This document shows positions 10,468 to 21,698 of a DNA stretch of 64,000 nucleotides, one piece after another. Under the pieces are notes generated by a model that saw nothing but the letters and a program-made list of their open reading frames with translations, searched no databases and was not told the DNA's origin. Made by a program: the position numbers and the translations under genes. Every line of letters starts with the position of its first letter. Within the stretch, counting starts at the first letter, position 1. Location: the NCBI GenBank assembly GCA_958009055.1, contig OY253662.1:372001-436000 (forward strand), given 5' to 3'. Source of the stretch: Choricystis sp. odSpoLacu1 (lineage: Eukaryota; Chlorophyta; Trebouxiophyceae).

Positions 10468-12290
10468 TCACACCCTCACCGTCACCTCGGGCGCCAGCGC
10501 CCCCACCCGCCCCCGCCGCCACCGACGGGTCAACGCCACCGGCTTGGAGCGCCGGCTCTTGGACGTGCGGCCACCAGCGTCGGCGTCGCCGCCACTCGAG
10601 CCATAGCCCGCTGCCGCCACAGCCGCCGCCTCGTCAAGCGCCAGGGCTGCCACGCGCGCCTCCAGCTCGGCCGCCGCCGCGGCGGCGGCGGAGGGAGTGC
10701 TGCGAGTCCAGCCGCCAGCCCCCAGCAGGCGGCGGGCCGACCCGCGCGACCGCCTGCGCGCCGCGCCGCGCGAGACGCGTCCGACGCTTCGCTCGCGTCG
10801 CTCGCGCTCGCCAGCGGCGCCACCGCCAGCGGAGACGCGTCCCCCGGCGTCGGCGCCATGGACGACACCGCCGTGGCAAACGAGGCGGACGAGCCGGCGC
10901 GGGCCAGGCGGACGGGGGGGAGGGAGGCGGGCGTGAACGCCGCCGCGACTTTTTCCTCCGTCACGTCGCCCTCGCCCGCCGCCGCCCAGACCGCCCGCTG
11001 GGCCAGTTCGCCCAGGGAGGAGGCAGCCTTCTTGGCGAGCGCCCCCCTGAACGCGCCGCGCAGGGGGGAGGGGGGGACGACGGAGGGGCGCACCCACTGC
11101 TCGCACAGGACGCGGGACGAGGAGGCAGACCCAGGCACAGGCTCCACCCACCACCGCCCCTCGAAGACGCGAAGCAACCCCCCCTCCAGCGCCACGTAGG
11201 CCAGGGTGCGGGCGCGCCGGTCGGTGTCCAGGCGCAGGCGCACGCGCAGCGTCTTGAACAGGAAGCGAGTCGCTTGTTCCACCACGGTGGCGCGGGACGC
11301 GCCGTCGTCGTGCAGGACGGTGAGGGAGGCGCAGCACTGGAGTGGGTGGGGAAAGGGGGGGGGGCGGGAGGGAAGGGTTGGAACAAAACAAGGGGAGATA
11401 TGGGGAAAGGGAGGAGATAACCGCCCGCTCGCGCGCGGGTGGACGGCGGCGTCTGCGCGGTCGGCACCCCTTGCAACCACCCAATCCAGCCCTGGCCCCC
11501 GCCTCCAGCCCCCGCCAAAGCATGGGCTCGTGCATCCTTTGCCAGCAGAGGGCGGGGCGGGCGGCAGCGGCGGCAGCAAGAGGGTGGTTTGGGGCGGCGT
11601 TACCCCACACCTTGTCCATCCCGGGTGGCGCCGCAGACGGCCCGTCGGGCCGTCCGCTTCCTCGCACCACGCAAAAATGTGGGCCCCTGGCATGCTTTTC
11701 CCACTCACCCCCTCGAACGCGGACGCCACGAGCTCCAGCGCCAGGTCGGGCGAGACGTCGAGCTGAATCTGGTGGTGGGAGAGGGAGGGAGAGGGAGGGA
11801 ACGGTGGAGGAAACAGGGGCAGGCACGGCGACACCGCGGGAGCCGTCGCCTTCTCGCGACCGAACGAAGCAAGGGAGAGCGGAGACCACGCAACCGACGC
11901 GCAGCCGGCGCCTCTGTGCGCCCCCGCCCGCCGTCAGTGGGCGTCAGTGGTCGTCACCCCACCGATGGTGGGTCGGGGTGGGGTGCCGAGGCAGTGGGAG
12001 GGGGGGGAGTCTGCGGGCGCCCCCTCCCAAGCACCCCCCATGCGCGCGCCTCGCGCCACGTGAGGGAACCTCCCCGCGCGCCGCCTCCACCCACTCCCCG
12101 CCCTCACCTCGGCCTGCACCCGGCACAGCAGGTCGTCAAACGTGGACACCACCAGGCTCCAGGGGGAGCCAGCGTCTTCGCCGGTCGCTTCCAAGCGCGC
12201 CGCGGTCTCGCGCGGCGGGGGGGCGGGGGCGCCGTCCGACTCGTCGGGGGAGAGGTCCAGGGCGAATGCTCGCAGGGGCGAGGTCGCCAT
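10468..12290 (-). CDS. START/SRPBCC (polyketide-cyclase-like) lipid-binding protein, model incomplete
   Basis: The core resembles the plant/cyanobacterial coenzyme-Q-binding START-like family, often plastid proteins: ATVVEQATRFLFKTLRVRL, then LEGGLLRVFEGRWWVEP, then a Cys/Trp strand (VLCEQWVRPSV) and a helix (GALAKKAASSLGELAQ). Exon 1 is 12290-12108 (MATSPLRAFALDLSPDE...), exon 2 11768-11709 (IQLDVSPDLALELVASAFEG) and exon 3 begins at 11336. All junctions are GTGAG-type to CAG and keep the frame. The segment normally following the first strand (LTDY...IPN in relatives) is missing, so a small exon may hide in the 372 bp intron 11337-11708. The C-terminus is unresolved: the exon 3 frame runs to 10530 in Trp/Arg-rich sequence, while another frame ending at 10468 (KSRRSKPVALTRRW) looks more natural. 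Confidence 0.5.
11637..11655. repeat. Inverted repeat within intron of the START-like gene
   Basis: Nine-base arms (GACGGCCCG and CGGGCCGTC) surround one central base; pairing extends further with one mismatch. It is wholly GC, inside the 11337-11708 intron, and would form a strong hairpin. Confidence 0.5.
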
Positions 12291-12974
12291 TGCGGGTGCG
12301 TGTGTGTGTGGGGGGGGGGGGGGGGGTGGGGTGGAACACGGGGGCGCGCGGGAGGCCGCGGCACGGCGACGTCACAAAACACGGGCAGGTGTGTGGTGTT
12401 GTTTGGTGTGGTGCCTCCGGTGCTGTTTTCTTTTCCCGCCCAAGAGCTGGGGCCACACACACAGCTTGCGTGTGTCGTTGTGTCTCGCTGGCGCTGGTGC
12501 TGGGGGGTCGCCCGTTGTGTGGCGGTGTGCGCGGCGGGGGTGCCGCGCGCGTGTTTGTGCTGGTTGGTCGCGCGGCCGCCAAAAACCACACCACCCCCCC
12601 GGTGTGCCTCTGTGCTTCCGGGCGGCTGGCTTGTAAACAACGAAATCAGCCGTCAGGCACACAGTGCAACCCGGCGGAGGGCAGGCGGAGGCAGGGATCG
12701 CGGTCGGGGGCGGGGAGAGAGAGTTCGAAAGCGGTGGCGGTTGGCCTGAGCGGCCAGGCGCAGTGGTGAGCGTTGTTCGCTCTCTGCTCTCCCGCCACAA
12801 CTCCGCGCAACCTGCTTGCGCCTCCCCCCCTCCCACAAGTGTGCAGCCTGCCCACCACCGGCATCACACACGCGTAACATGGCGCGGGAGGGTGTCGAGC
12901 ACGACACACGCACACACCACACAAACACCCCGCGGCCCCCCCATTCGCCTGCCTTTCATTTTTTACACGCCACC
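12291..12974. promoter_or_regulatory. Divergent promoter region, START-like gene / ABCG transporter
   Basis: No coding sequence is supported in these 684 bp. There is a CA/GT-rich run directly upstream of the minus-strand start (12298-12326) and a CA-rich leader before the plus-strand start (12905-12930). The ATG at 12975 has a good Kozak-like context (CGCCACCATGGA). Confidence 0.5.
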
Positions 12975-15879
12975 ATGGACCCCGCCGCCCCCCCCACCGG
13001 CTGGTCTGTGCAGCGGTCGACGTCGTCGGTCAAGGTGAGAGAGAGGGAGGGAGGGTGTGTGGAGGAGGGGGGGCGTGTGGGAAGAGGCACGGCCATCGCG
13101 GCGCGAGGCGCGGCCCTCTCCCCCCCCCCTGCGCCGACTGGCGCCCGCGCTCCACGCCCTGGCCCTCCTATGACACTGTGCGTGATGTGTACGACCAGAC
13201 TAGGCGGAGGCTGGAGGTCAGGGAGCCTCACACGCGTCGCGGGGGGCGCTCGCCCTCCAATCCCCAACCACCTCGCGCCGCGCGATTCACATTTTTTGAC
13301 TCTGCCCGCCGCCTCCACACCCCACCACGCCTCCCTTACCTCGTAACTCACACCCCCGCGCTCACTCCACACTTCCTCCGATCCATCACCCCCCCTTACA
13401 GGTGTCCGCCGCCGCCGACGACGCCCCCCCAAGTGCGCCGACCGCCTCCCCCTGCTGGAAAGCCCCCGTGCGCGCGGTCACGGAGACCGCGCTGGCGGTG
13501 TGCGAGGAACCGGTGACCATCACGTTCAAAGTGAGTGGGTTTGTGAGAGAGGGAGAGGGAGAGCGGTGGGGTCGCCGTGTTTCGTTTCCCTCACACCCAC
13601 ACCACACCACCCCTCCCACCCCAGAACTTGTCCTTCCACGTGCCCGTGGGCGGGCAGTGGACCACCATCCTGCGCAACGTGACGGGCGCCTGCCGGTCGG
13701 CCCGCCTCACCGCCTGCATGGGCCCCTCGGGTGCCGGAAAATCCACCCTGCTCAAGATTCTGGCGTGCGCCATTCCCGGGGGCGCGCGGGAGGGGGACTT
13801 GATGGCCAATGGTGAGAGTTTGAATGCTGTGTGTGTTGAATGCTGTGTGTGTGTGTGTGAGAGAGAGAGAAGAGAGTGATGTTTTTTTAATTCATTTTTG
13901 ACGCCACCCCCCCCCCCACCCACCACCCTCAGGCCAACCCATCGTCCCCGCCGAGTTCCGCCGCCGCTCCTCCGTCGTCTGGCAATCCGACGTGCTGCTC
14001 CCCTGCGCCACGGTTCGGGAGGCCATCATGACGTGCGCGTTGCTGCAGCTGCCCCAGTCGATGCCGCGCGCCGCCAAAGCGCGCCGCGTGGACCAGATTC
14101 TGACTGAACTCGAACTCCAGCGCGTCTCCAACTCGCGCATCGGCCAAGATATCGATGGAGCTGCGACGGGCATCAGTGGGGGTGAGCGTCGCCGCGTGTC
14201 TGTGGGCATTGGGCTCGTAACAGACGCAGCGGTTTTGTTCTTAGACGAACCCACCACTGGCCTCGATTCTGATTCCGCCGGAACCCTCGTCACCCTGCTG
14301 TCCCACCTGGCGGTCGCCAAACGGCGCACCGTGGTGTGCACGATTCACCAGCCGTCCTCCGACATCTGTGAACTGTTTGACGATCTGCTGCTCCTCGCCG
14401 CCGGCCGCCTCCTCTACTGTGGCCGGTGGCGGGGGGTGGATGCCCACCTGGCGGCGGCGGGCATGCCGTAAGTGTGGTGGGGGTGGTGAGGGTGTCTCTG
14501 CCGCAGCTCACTCGAACAAAAAAACGCTCATTTTTCTTTTCTTATTTTCCCTCCTCCTTCAGTCGCCCCACCCACCGCTCCACCGCGGAACACATCCTCA
14601 CCGTCTGCAAGGACGCGGACGCGGTCGCCCTGCTGGCCACTCTGTCGGATGACGGCGTGGTGGCCCACGCGACCGCGGCCCACGGCGCGCTGACTCGCCA
14701 AGTGTCGCGCGCGGGCGCGGCCGCCGCGGCTGCCGCGGCGGAGGCCGCCGGCGCCCCCACCGCCATCCTCACCGCCGGCACCCTCAAGCACGGCTCCCGC
14801 CAACCTTCGCTCGCGTCTGCTGAAGCTGGGCGGGTCAACTGCTCGTTGCGTGCCGTGGGCGCGGGCGGCGACGCGGCCGCCGCCACCGTCGCCGCGTCGG
14901 GCGGCCACCACGCCCCCCCCCCCGCCACCTCCACCGGCTACCAGATCGCCGTCCTGTCCGTCCGCTTTCTGCGCTCCTGGGCGCGCACCCCCGCCCTGGC
15001 GGGCGTGCAGCTGGCCCAGTACCTGTTTTTCGCCATTCTGCTGGGGGCCACGTATTGGCGTCTCGGCGACCACGCCGCGCGCGACGGCGCGGCGGCCGGC
15101 GTCTTTGACCGCGTCGCCTCCCTCTGGTTTGTCGTGCTGTGCTGCGTCCTCCAACCCGGCGCCAACGCGTGCACCATCATGTACGGGCAGAAGGCGTTGC
15201 TGCGGCGGGAGGCGGGGGGCGGACTGTACCGGACACGCGCCTTTTTCGTCGCAAAATCCCTCACCTCCCTCCCCTTCCAACTCTTGTTCGCCTTTGTCTT
15301 CAACGCCATCATCTACTTTTGCGTGGGGTACCAAGCCACCTTTGCCAAGTTTGCCGTGTTCTTTGGCGTGAATCTGTTGGCGATGTTGGTGTCCGAGTCG
15401 CTCGGCGTCCTGGCCGCTGCCCTCCACCGATCCGAGTTGATTGGCCAGATCATGCTGTCCCTGCTGTTTGTGCCGTTGTTGATGTACACCGGGTTTATCC
15501 AAACGCGCAGCCCGGTGAGTGGTGGTTGGGTGGTGGGGTGGGGGTGGGCGTGCGTTGTTTTTTCTTTTTCTCTCGTTTTCCTTCACCCTCCCCTCCTTCC
15601 TCCCCACCACCCTCCCATCAGCCCTACCTCGCCTGGCTCAAAAAGCTGTCCTTCGCCGCCTACGCCTACGCCGCCCTCGTCAAGAACGAATTTGGGGGGC
15701 TCAAGCTGCCCCCCGTGCGCGGCGCCCCCCCCGCCCCCGCCGACAGGATGATCCCGCGCAACATCGACAACGGGCTGTCCATCGCGGCCGACGTCGGCAT
15801 CCTGCTGGGGTTCCTGGTGACGCTGCGCGTGATCGGATTTGGCCTGTTTGCGCACGCGGTGCGGACGCGGCGTCTGTGA
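12975..15879 (+). CDS. ABCG-family half-size ABC transporter
   Basis: Half-size ABCG proteins export lipids, sterols or other hydrophobic compounds and work as dimers. Six exons: 12975-13034, 13402-13530, 13625-13811, 13933-14467, 14563-15514 and 15622-15879, 706 residues. The ATPase domain comes first, as in this family: Walker A GPSGAGKST (about residue 95), signature ISGGERRRVSVG (about 206), Walker B AVLFLDEPTTGLDS (about 228) and the switch His in TIHQPSSD (about 263). An Ala-rich linker of about 120 residues follows. The C-terminal membrane domain has about six hydrophobic segments, starting near QIAVLSVRFLRSWART and including ASLWFVVLCCVLQPG and LLFVPLLMYTGFIQT. The last exon gives the extracellular loop and final helix. 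All junctions keep the frame. Substrate is unknown; subfamily assignment would need a tree. Confidence 0.93.
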
Positions 15880-16538
15880 GTGAGTGTGGAGGAGTGGAGG
15901 AGAGAGTGTTGTCAAGACTGGCGGGGAAGCACAGCCACCCCGACCCCTTTCCCTTTTTCTCCCCTTTTTTTCTTTTTCTTGACGTCTGACCGGCCTCCTT
16001 TTCTTTTCTTTTCAATGCGCACAGCTGTGCTCTGGGAAAACATGGGCGCGAGGTGGGGGCGGGGGGCGACTGGGGGGGCCAACAGAAAACACCACACATT
16101 TTTTACACACGCGCCCCCCCTTTGCCTCTTTTCTTTGCCCCGCCAACACATCCTACTTTTGCGTGCCGGTGCGTGTTTGTTTGGGGGGGAGGGGGTGGCG
16201 CGCGAGGGGGGAATACACACGCTGCTTTGTGTCTTTTTTTCACCTGCCTTTTCATCGCGCCCCTCTTTTCTTATTTCACTTTCGCTTCTCATCAAATTTC
16301 AATTTGTGCTCTTTGTCACACGCTGCAACACACAAAACAACAAGAACACACGCGACGCACGTACAAAAACGTGGGGAGGGCAGTTTCGGCCGTTTTTCGC
16401 AGCCGCTTCCGTTTCGCGTCTCACACACAACCGCGTGCGTCTCTTTTCTCGCCCCCGCGCGCCCGCCGTCGTCCCGGTGCTCTCCACCTCACGACAGCGG
16501 GTGACCCCACACACAAACACTAGCCACCCACCCGCGCA
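15880..16538. other. Intergenic region, 659 bp, between tandem genes
   Basis: It contains the ABCG 3' end and the promoter of the next gene. No ORF is convincing. T/C-rich tracts dominate. At 16273-16286 the sequence ATTTCACTTTCGCT nearly repeats one in the NDUFB3 promoter (21764-21777). A CA-rich segment (16500-16520) leads into the next start codon. Confidence 0.5.
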
Positions 16539-17995
16539 ATGGCGCCCCCACCCCTGCCCCCGCTGCCCGCGCCGCCCGCTGTCGCGCTCTCGCGGGGCCT
16601 GCCCTCCACAACCACCGGCGTCTTTGTCTTCGACGTGGCCGCCCTGGGCACCATGGCGGCGTGTGTGCCCACGCTGCGCCTGTTTGCGGCCAAGCGGCGG
16701 TGGGGCGACTTGGTGAGTGGTGGGGGGAGGATTTTGGCGAGCAGGACTCGCGGCGGCGGCACGTGCCGACGGCCCGCCCGCCTCCCAGCGCGCCTCTGCT
16801 GCCCATGGGCCTCACATTTGTGGCTTGTGTCGCGTGGGTGGGTGGCAGCAGGGGGCGGGAGACACACGTGTGCACGGCGGCCCTCCAAAGAGAAAGCCAC
16901 TCACGACGACGAAAAAAGCGTGGCCTTCTCTCCCCCTCCCCTCCCCCTCCTGCCGCCTCGTTCCACTCTTGACGCGACGACACGGTGTCGCCTGCCAAAG
17001 GAGGCGGGCGGTGGCGGCGGCAGGGCGGGGGTTTGGGCATCAACAAGGGGGGCCCGCGGCGCGACTTTGGCGCGAGCAAAATGCGCCAAACCACCTCACC
17101 CTCCTTCAACCCACCCCACCCCCACAAGCTGACCTTCTCCCTCGGCTTCCTCCTGGCCTGCGCCTACCACGTCGCCCAGATGGACCCGTCCGGCCTGCCC
17201 TCCGCCGTGGTGGCGGGCGTGCCGGGGCCCGTGTGGCGCACGTGGGACATCCTCTGCGCGCAGTGGCTCCTCGGCCGCTCCTTTGGCCACGCGGTCGGGG
17301 CGTCGCACTTCGTCACGGTCGCCCTCACCAACGTCGCGTTCCCCGCCGCCGTGCTGGCGCTGGCGCACGCGGCGTCTGCCCGCGGCGCGGCACTGTCGCT
17401 CGCCGCGTGCTCGCGCGCGCTCCTTGGCACCGTGGCCGCCGCCACCGCCGCCAAGCTCGGCCTGGAGGGCCACCACACGCTGCCCCCTGTGCCGGGCCAC
17501 AGGGCGAGGAACGCTGGTGTGCGAATTTTAACAGGCTTGGCCGTCTTCCCTCTGCCCGAGCTCGCTCCTTCAACCTACTGGTTCTTCCACTCCCTGTGGC
17601 ACCTGCTCATGGGGTGGGGCCTGCACGAGCTGTACCTGGCGCTGGAGGGGGAGCCGCCTGCCTCGATTGGGGTGGGTGCGTTGCTGAGGGCGCTGCGTGC
17701 GCGCCGCACGGGCGCGCGCGCCCCCCCCAAACCCACCACCCCACCCCAGGAGCCGTGGACCACCACCACCATCATCGCCGCCAAGCAGCGCCTGTCCGAC
17801 TCGGGCGACCGCGCGGCCGCGGTGGCGAGGCGGGTGCTGGCCCGCCTGGCCGCGGCCGCCGCCCCGGGTGGCGGCGGCTTTGGCGCGGTGCGCCCCGGCG
17901 TCAACGCGGCGGCGGGAGCGTTGATGTCGTCAGCGGGAGCGTTGCTGACGTCGGCCAGCGTGTGGACGCCGGCAGCCGATGAGGGGGGGGGCTGA
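16539..17995 (+). CDS. Multi-pass membrane protein of the DUF3522/TMEM8 (CREST hydrolase-like) type
   Basis: Two exons, 16539-16712 and 17129-17995 (acceptor ACAAG), give 346 residues with about seven hydrophobic segments. The residues expected of the CREST membrane-hydrolase superfamily (ceramidases, TMEM8/PGAP6, progestin receptors) are visible: FLLACAYHVAQMDPS in an early helix, VWRTWDILCAQW, and late STYWFFHSLWHLLMGWGLHE with paired His. This fits DUF3522 proteins best; TMEM8/PGAP6 members act on GPI-anchored proteins in animals. The C-terminal 110 residues are Ala/Arg-rich, probably cytosolic. The first exon ends inside the second helix, and the join is in frame. Alternative family members (alkaline ceramidase) have a similar layout, so the exact substrate is unknown. 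Confidence 0.6.
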
Positions 17996-18080
17996 GGCGG
18001 CGGAGGTAAAGGAGAGAGAGCAAGCGATAACAACAAACGAAACGACCCTCACACAATTTTCGAACCCCCGCACTGTTTGA

Positions 18081-18105
18081 TTTTTTTGGCCCCGGGCAAA
18101 AAAAA
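18081..18105. repeat. Imperfect T-run/A-run inverted repeat
   Basis: A run of seven T is followed by a GC core (GGCCCCGGGC) and a run of A, giving a stem of about 8 bp plus a mismatched GC part. It lies between two plus-strand genes, after the 17995 stop. It may shape the 3' end of the upstream transcript; this is inference only. Confidence 0.3.
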
Positions 18106-18242
18106 TGTTTACGCATACACAAGCCAGAGACGGCGCGTTGAAGCGCGGCCACTCTCCGATTTTTGCTGATCCATGTTTTCTGGGCGTGTGTTTTTTGTAA
18201 CCTTGTTAAAAAAAAGAACTTTTGACCGAAAACAAAAAAGGA

Positions 18243-18950
18243 ATGCGGCCGCATTCTCCCCCAATCGACGCCTCCGCCCCCGTCACCATCTACCTGGCCC
18301 GCCACGGGGAGACGCCCTACAACGTGGAAGGCCGGCTGCAGGGCCAGTGTCCGAATGCGCCCGGGCTGACGCCGACAGGCGACCGCCAGGCGGCCGCGCT
18401 GGCCGCTGCCCTCGCCACCGAACACCCCCGCCCCACCGCTGTCTACACGTCCGACCTGGCGCGAGCGGTGGAGACGGCGGCGGCGGTAGTGGAGGGGTTG
18501 GGGTGTGAGGCTGCCACACTTGTGCCGGCGCTGCGCGAACGAGAGTTAGGTACACACCTCACCGGCTGCCTGCGCTCCGCCGCCAAGCGCGACCATCCGG
18601 CCGCCTTTCGTGCCTTAGCATCCGGCGCCTCCATCCCGGGGGGCGGCGAGTCGGAGGCGGAGCTGCGGCGTCGAGTGGGCGGCGCACTGGTCGCTGTCGC
18701 GGCGGCCGTTCGCGCAGCGGGAGCGTCCGCCGTCGTCGCGATCTCTCACGGGGGCGCGTGCGCGGCTGCGTACGCAGAGGCCATGGCCGGTGTCCGCCCG
18801 CGGGGGCGCACACCCAACTGCGCGTACGGCGTGTTGAGGGTGGGAGGAGGAGGAGGCGTCAGCGGTCGCGACACCATCACTCTCGTCGACTGGGGGCGTG
18901 CCGGCGCGGTGGGAGCCGCGGACGAAGGGGGCGGCATGGAGGGCGGGTAG
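18243..18950 (+). CDS. Histidine phosphatase (phosphoglycerate-mutase-like)
   Basis: Single exon, 235 residues, starting at the first ATG of the frame (MRPHSPPIDASAPVTIYLAR). The catalytic RHG motif is clear (LARHGETPYNVEGRLQGQC), followed by a typical LTPTGDRQAAALAAAL helix, VYTSDLARAVETA, the acid residue in LRERELGTHLTG, and the second catalytic His in VVAISHGGACAAAYA. This is the branch that includes cofactor-dependent mutase-like phosphatases (CobC, PhoE, fructose-2,6-bisphosphatase relatives), acting on small phosphorylated metabolites. Length fits these phosphatases rather than glycolytic mutase (about 250). A glycine-rich loop near the end (VGGGGGVSG) and the Gly-rich tail are probably disordered. 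The exact substrate cannot be read from sequence. Confidence 0.88.
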   Translation: MRPHSPPIDASAPVTIYLARHGETPYNVEGRLQGQCPNAPGLTPTGDRQAAALAAALATEHPRPTAVYTSDLARAVETAAAVVEGLGCEAATLVPALRERELGTHLTGCLRSAAKRDHPAAFRALASGASIPGGGESEAELRRRVGGALVAVAAAVRAAGASAVVAISHGGACAAAYAEAMAGVRPRGRTPNCAYGVLRVGGGGGVSGRDTITLVDWGRAGAVGAADEGGGMEGG

Positions 18951-19021
18951 AAAATGAAATAAGTTTTGTGTTTTCAATGAACTGTTTTCAACCACCCTGT
19001 TTTTAACCACCCCTTGACAAA

Positions 19022-19720
19022 TCAACTCCACGGACCCACTGCAGACTCCACAACAGGCCTCACCCTCTCCGCGGCAGCCTTGGCCAGCACTCGCGCGTCC
19101 GCCAGGTCCCCCCCCCACACCAGCGGGGCCGGGCGCAGGCGCCAGATGGGGTCGGTCAGGCGAGGGGCGTCATCGTCTTCCTCCTCTTCCTCCTCCTCCT
19201 CGTCCGCGGGTCCATCCGCCCACACCGTGAACGGCACCGTCGTCGCCGCCGCCCTCCCCTCCAACCGCACGCAGCCGCCGACCGCGTCGGCCAGGCAGGC
19301 GGCGGCGGCAGTCAGTGCCGCGTCTGTGAGGCCGCGCGGCAACCGCAGCGGGGACAGGTCCACCACCACCGCCGCCCCGGCGCCCCGCCTGAGCAACAAA
19401 ATCGCGGGGTCGCCCCCATTGGCGTCGCACCACTGGCGCCACGTGTTGGCGAGGGGGGAGCCTGACCGTTCGGCGCGGTAGCCTGTGCCGCGCAGGCGCA
19501 CGAGGCCGCCCCCCTTCGCCGCAGCAAAGGCGGCCGCTTCGTCCGCGTTCAGGCGGTGCGGCACCGAGCGCGAACCCCACCCCCTCGCCGACTTGGAGGG
19601 GCCGCCGCGTGCAATTGAGTCGACGTCGTCACGAGTCGGGCGGCGCGGGGTCGGCGTGCGGCGTGGCGTGGAGGTGGACGCGGCGGCGAGGGTCAGGGGG
19701 CGGCTTGTGAAGCGCAGCAT
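19022..19720 (-). CDS. Probable organelle-targeted protein of unknown function
   Basis: Single exon of 232 residues; ATG at 19720, stop at 19022. The first 45 residues are rich in Ser, Thr, Arg and Pro with no acids (MLRFTSRPLTLAAASTST), like a plastid or mitochondrial transit peptide. The mature part has features of a real folded protein: SVPHRLNADEAAAFAAAK, LRGTGYRAERSGSPLANTW, RQWCDANGGDPAILL and VVVDLSPLRLPRGL. A run of Glu/Asp (about residues 180-191) interrupts it. I do not recognise the family; the pattern NADEA...LRGTGYR...SPLANTWRQ could be used for searching. It shares a 149 bp promoter with the D27-like gene and ends 71 bp from the phosphatase stop. Confidence 0.7.
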   Translation of the reverse strand: MLRFTSRPLTLAAASTSTPRRTPTPRRPTRDDVDSIARGGPSKSARGWGSRSVPHRLNADEAAAFAAAKGGGLVRLRGTGYRAERSGSPLANTWRQWCDANGGDPAILLLRRGAGAAVVVDLSPLRLPRGLTDAALTAAAACLADAVGGCVRLEGRAAATTVPFTVWADGPADEEEEEEEEDDDAPRLTDPIWRLRPAPLVWGGDLADARVLAKAAAERVRPVVESAVGPWS

Positions 19721-19869
19721 TGTTGTTGTGTGTGGATCACCAGACCGCGCAGACGTGACGACGGGCGCCCCCAATGCGCGAAAACTAAACAACTAAACGA
19801 CGAAACCGTCGTCGTGGCGTGCCAGAACACACGGCGTGTGTTTTGCCTTGCATTTCGCGACCCCAAACT
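19721..19869. promoter_or_regulatory. Bidirectional promoter, unknown plastid gene / D27-like gene
   Basis: The start codons lie 149 bp apart in divergent orientation. The centre (about 19780-19815) has an A-rich stretch flanked by GTCG repeats. No TATA box is seen. Confidence 0.45.
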
Positions 19870-20743
19870 ATGCGCCCCCGCCCCGCGCGCCGGCCCCTGG
19901 TGGCAGGCTCGACGCCACCGTCGGCCATCCCATCCCCGCCTCGCCAGTGGCCGACGGGCCCGCCCCCCCGGTCGCCAGAGGAAAACGCGACGCTCGCAGC
20001 AATCGACGCGCGCCCGCTGTCGCGCCTCGTGCGCTCCCTCTTCCGCGCCAAGATGGCGGCCGCCGTGGGCAGGGACAGCGAGCTGGATGGGTGAGTGAGA
20101 AAGAGAGAGAGATGATTTTTTTTTCTTCTTTCCACCACCTCGCGCTTCTCACTCCCTTTTCCCTCCCCGCCACACCACCCCTCACAGCTACCCCGCCATC
20201 ATCGACCTCACACGAGCCCTCAACGCCCGCCCCCCCCCCGCCACCGCGGCCGCCACTCTCACCATCCTGCGCTCCCTCTTCCCCTCCTGGCTGCCGTCCG
20301 CTTTTGCAGTCCTCTTCTCCCGCCCGTTTCCCAGATTTGCGGCCTGGATCAATGCGGAAGCGACAGCGATCACATGTCAATGGTTGATGGGCCCCTGCGT
20401 GGTGGATGGGGGGGGAGAGGGCGGGCTGGGAGGGAGGAGTGGGGTGTGCGTGGCCCGTTGTCGCTACCTAGAAGAAACGGGGTGCGCGTCCGCGTGCGCC
20501 AACTCGTGCAAGCTGCCGACGCAAGCCTTTTTTGCGAGGGACATGGGGTTGCCGCTGAGGATGACGCCCGATTTGGACACGTTTGAGTGTCGCTTTGCTT
20601 TTGGTGTCGCGCCGGAGCCGTGGGAAAATGACGATCTGGCTTCGACGCCCTGCTTTGCACAGGGGTGTCCCTCCTCGCCGAAAGAAGATGGTGGGTGTGG
20701 AGGAGTGTGCCCCGGGGTGGCGGGCGCGAGTGATGGCTTTTGA
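19870..20743 (+). CDS. D27: DWARF27-like carotenoid isomerase
   Basis: D27 family proteins are plastid iron-containing isomerases; plant D27 converts all-trans- to 9-cis-beta-carotene, the first step to strigolactones. Exons 19870-20090 and 20188-20743 give 258 residues. The conserved C-terminal core is complete: WLMGPCVV, SGVCVARCRYLEETGC, ASACANSCKLPTQAFFARD, MGLPLRMTPDLDTFECRFAF and a final Cys pair (STPCFAQGC). The seven Cys of this core are typical of the family. The N-terminus is rich in Arg/Pro/Ser and may be a short transit peptide. Algal genomes usually carry several D27-like paralogs, some of which isomerise carotenoids without making strigolactones, so the precise reaction is not established. 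The join (phase 2) keeps GYPAIIDLTRAL in frame. Confidence 0.9.
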
Positions 20744-20950
20744 TCGTTTTTTTGTTTTTTTCGAGGTTAGCTTTTTAAACAACACTTGTCAAACACTTGT
20801 CAAACAAAACAGAGGGAAACACGGGGATTCGTTACACACACAGCACCCTAAACCAAAAGCAAAAAAGGCTGCATAGCAGGGGGTTGAAGGAAAAGAAGAA
20901 AAAACAAAAACAAAAACTAGAAAGCTTCAAAAATGATTCCTTCACTTCTC

Positions 20951-21698
20951 TCACGACGACACGCCCGCCCCTGCCTCCCCCGGCGTGGGGGGCAGTCGAG
21001 CCGCCAGCAACGACGCCTTGTGGCCGTGGTGGTCGAACCGCTTGACGGGGCCGCCGGGTGGGGGGGGCCTGCGCGCCGCCGCGCGCGACGCGGCCGTGTC
21101 GAGCGGTGGCGTCGCCCCCTTGACCGCGGCCGCGGCGGCGGCCGAGGGGCCGGTGTCGGCGGACGTGGTGGAGGGGGCGCGCTTGCCGTAGGTGTAGGTG
21201 GGGTTGAGGGCGGCTGGGGTGGGAGAGGAGTGAGTGAGAGCCGTGCGAGGCGAGAAGGAAGCTGCGCGTGCGTCGTCAGACTGGAGCCGCGACCCCTCCC
21301 CTCTCTCCCTCTCCCCAACTGCGGCGGTCAGGCCGACACACAGCCGTAAACGGCTGTGCTGACGTGGCTCCCACGAAACGAACGCGGGCCGACAGCCGCC
21401 CGCAGTCGCGCGGGTCGCGAAGAGGCACCCGATGGGCAAAAGCGCGCGGCGCGGAGCGCACAGCAGTTGGAGAGCCCCCCCGTCCGTGCCTCCCCTCCTC
21501 TCCCACCACGCATGACTCACACTGAAATCGGCGCATCGCGACTACCAGGTTGGCGGCCGCCTTGAACCGCGTCCCCGTCGCGAGGGGTGGGTCCTTGCGC
21601 TTGGCGGAGAGCGTGCGCTCCAGCGCGTCGGCCGCGGAGGCCGCGGCGGGGGCTGGGACGGCGGCCTCGGGGTCGCGGGTGGGGACGTCGGCAGGCAT
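20951..21698 (-). CDS. Small Ala/Pro-rich protein, unknown function
   Basis: Two exons: 21698-21521 and 21213-20951, joined across a GTGAGT...CAG intron, give 146 residues. Visible parts are an Ala-rich N-terminus (MPADVPTRDPEAAVPAPAAA), a basic amphipathic helix (TRFKAAANLVVAMRRFQS) spanning the junction, a NPTYTYGKRAP motif and a Pro/Arg/His-rich tail (GPVKRFDHHGHKA). No transit peptide or membrane span is evident. I do not recognise the family. It is divergent from the NDUFB3 gene with 155 bp between the starts, which hints at a housekeeping gene but says little about function. Confidence 0.55.

Noticed and set aside
11342..12769. 475-codon plus-strand open frame
   Set aside because: Arg/Pro/Gly-rich without any recognisable motif and antisense to the START-like gene; typical GC-driven open frame.
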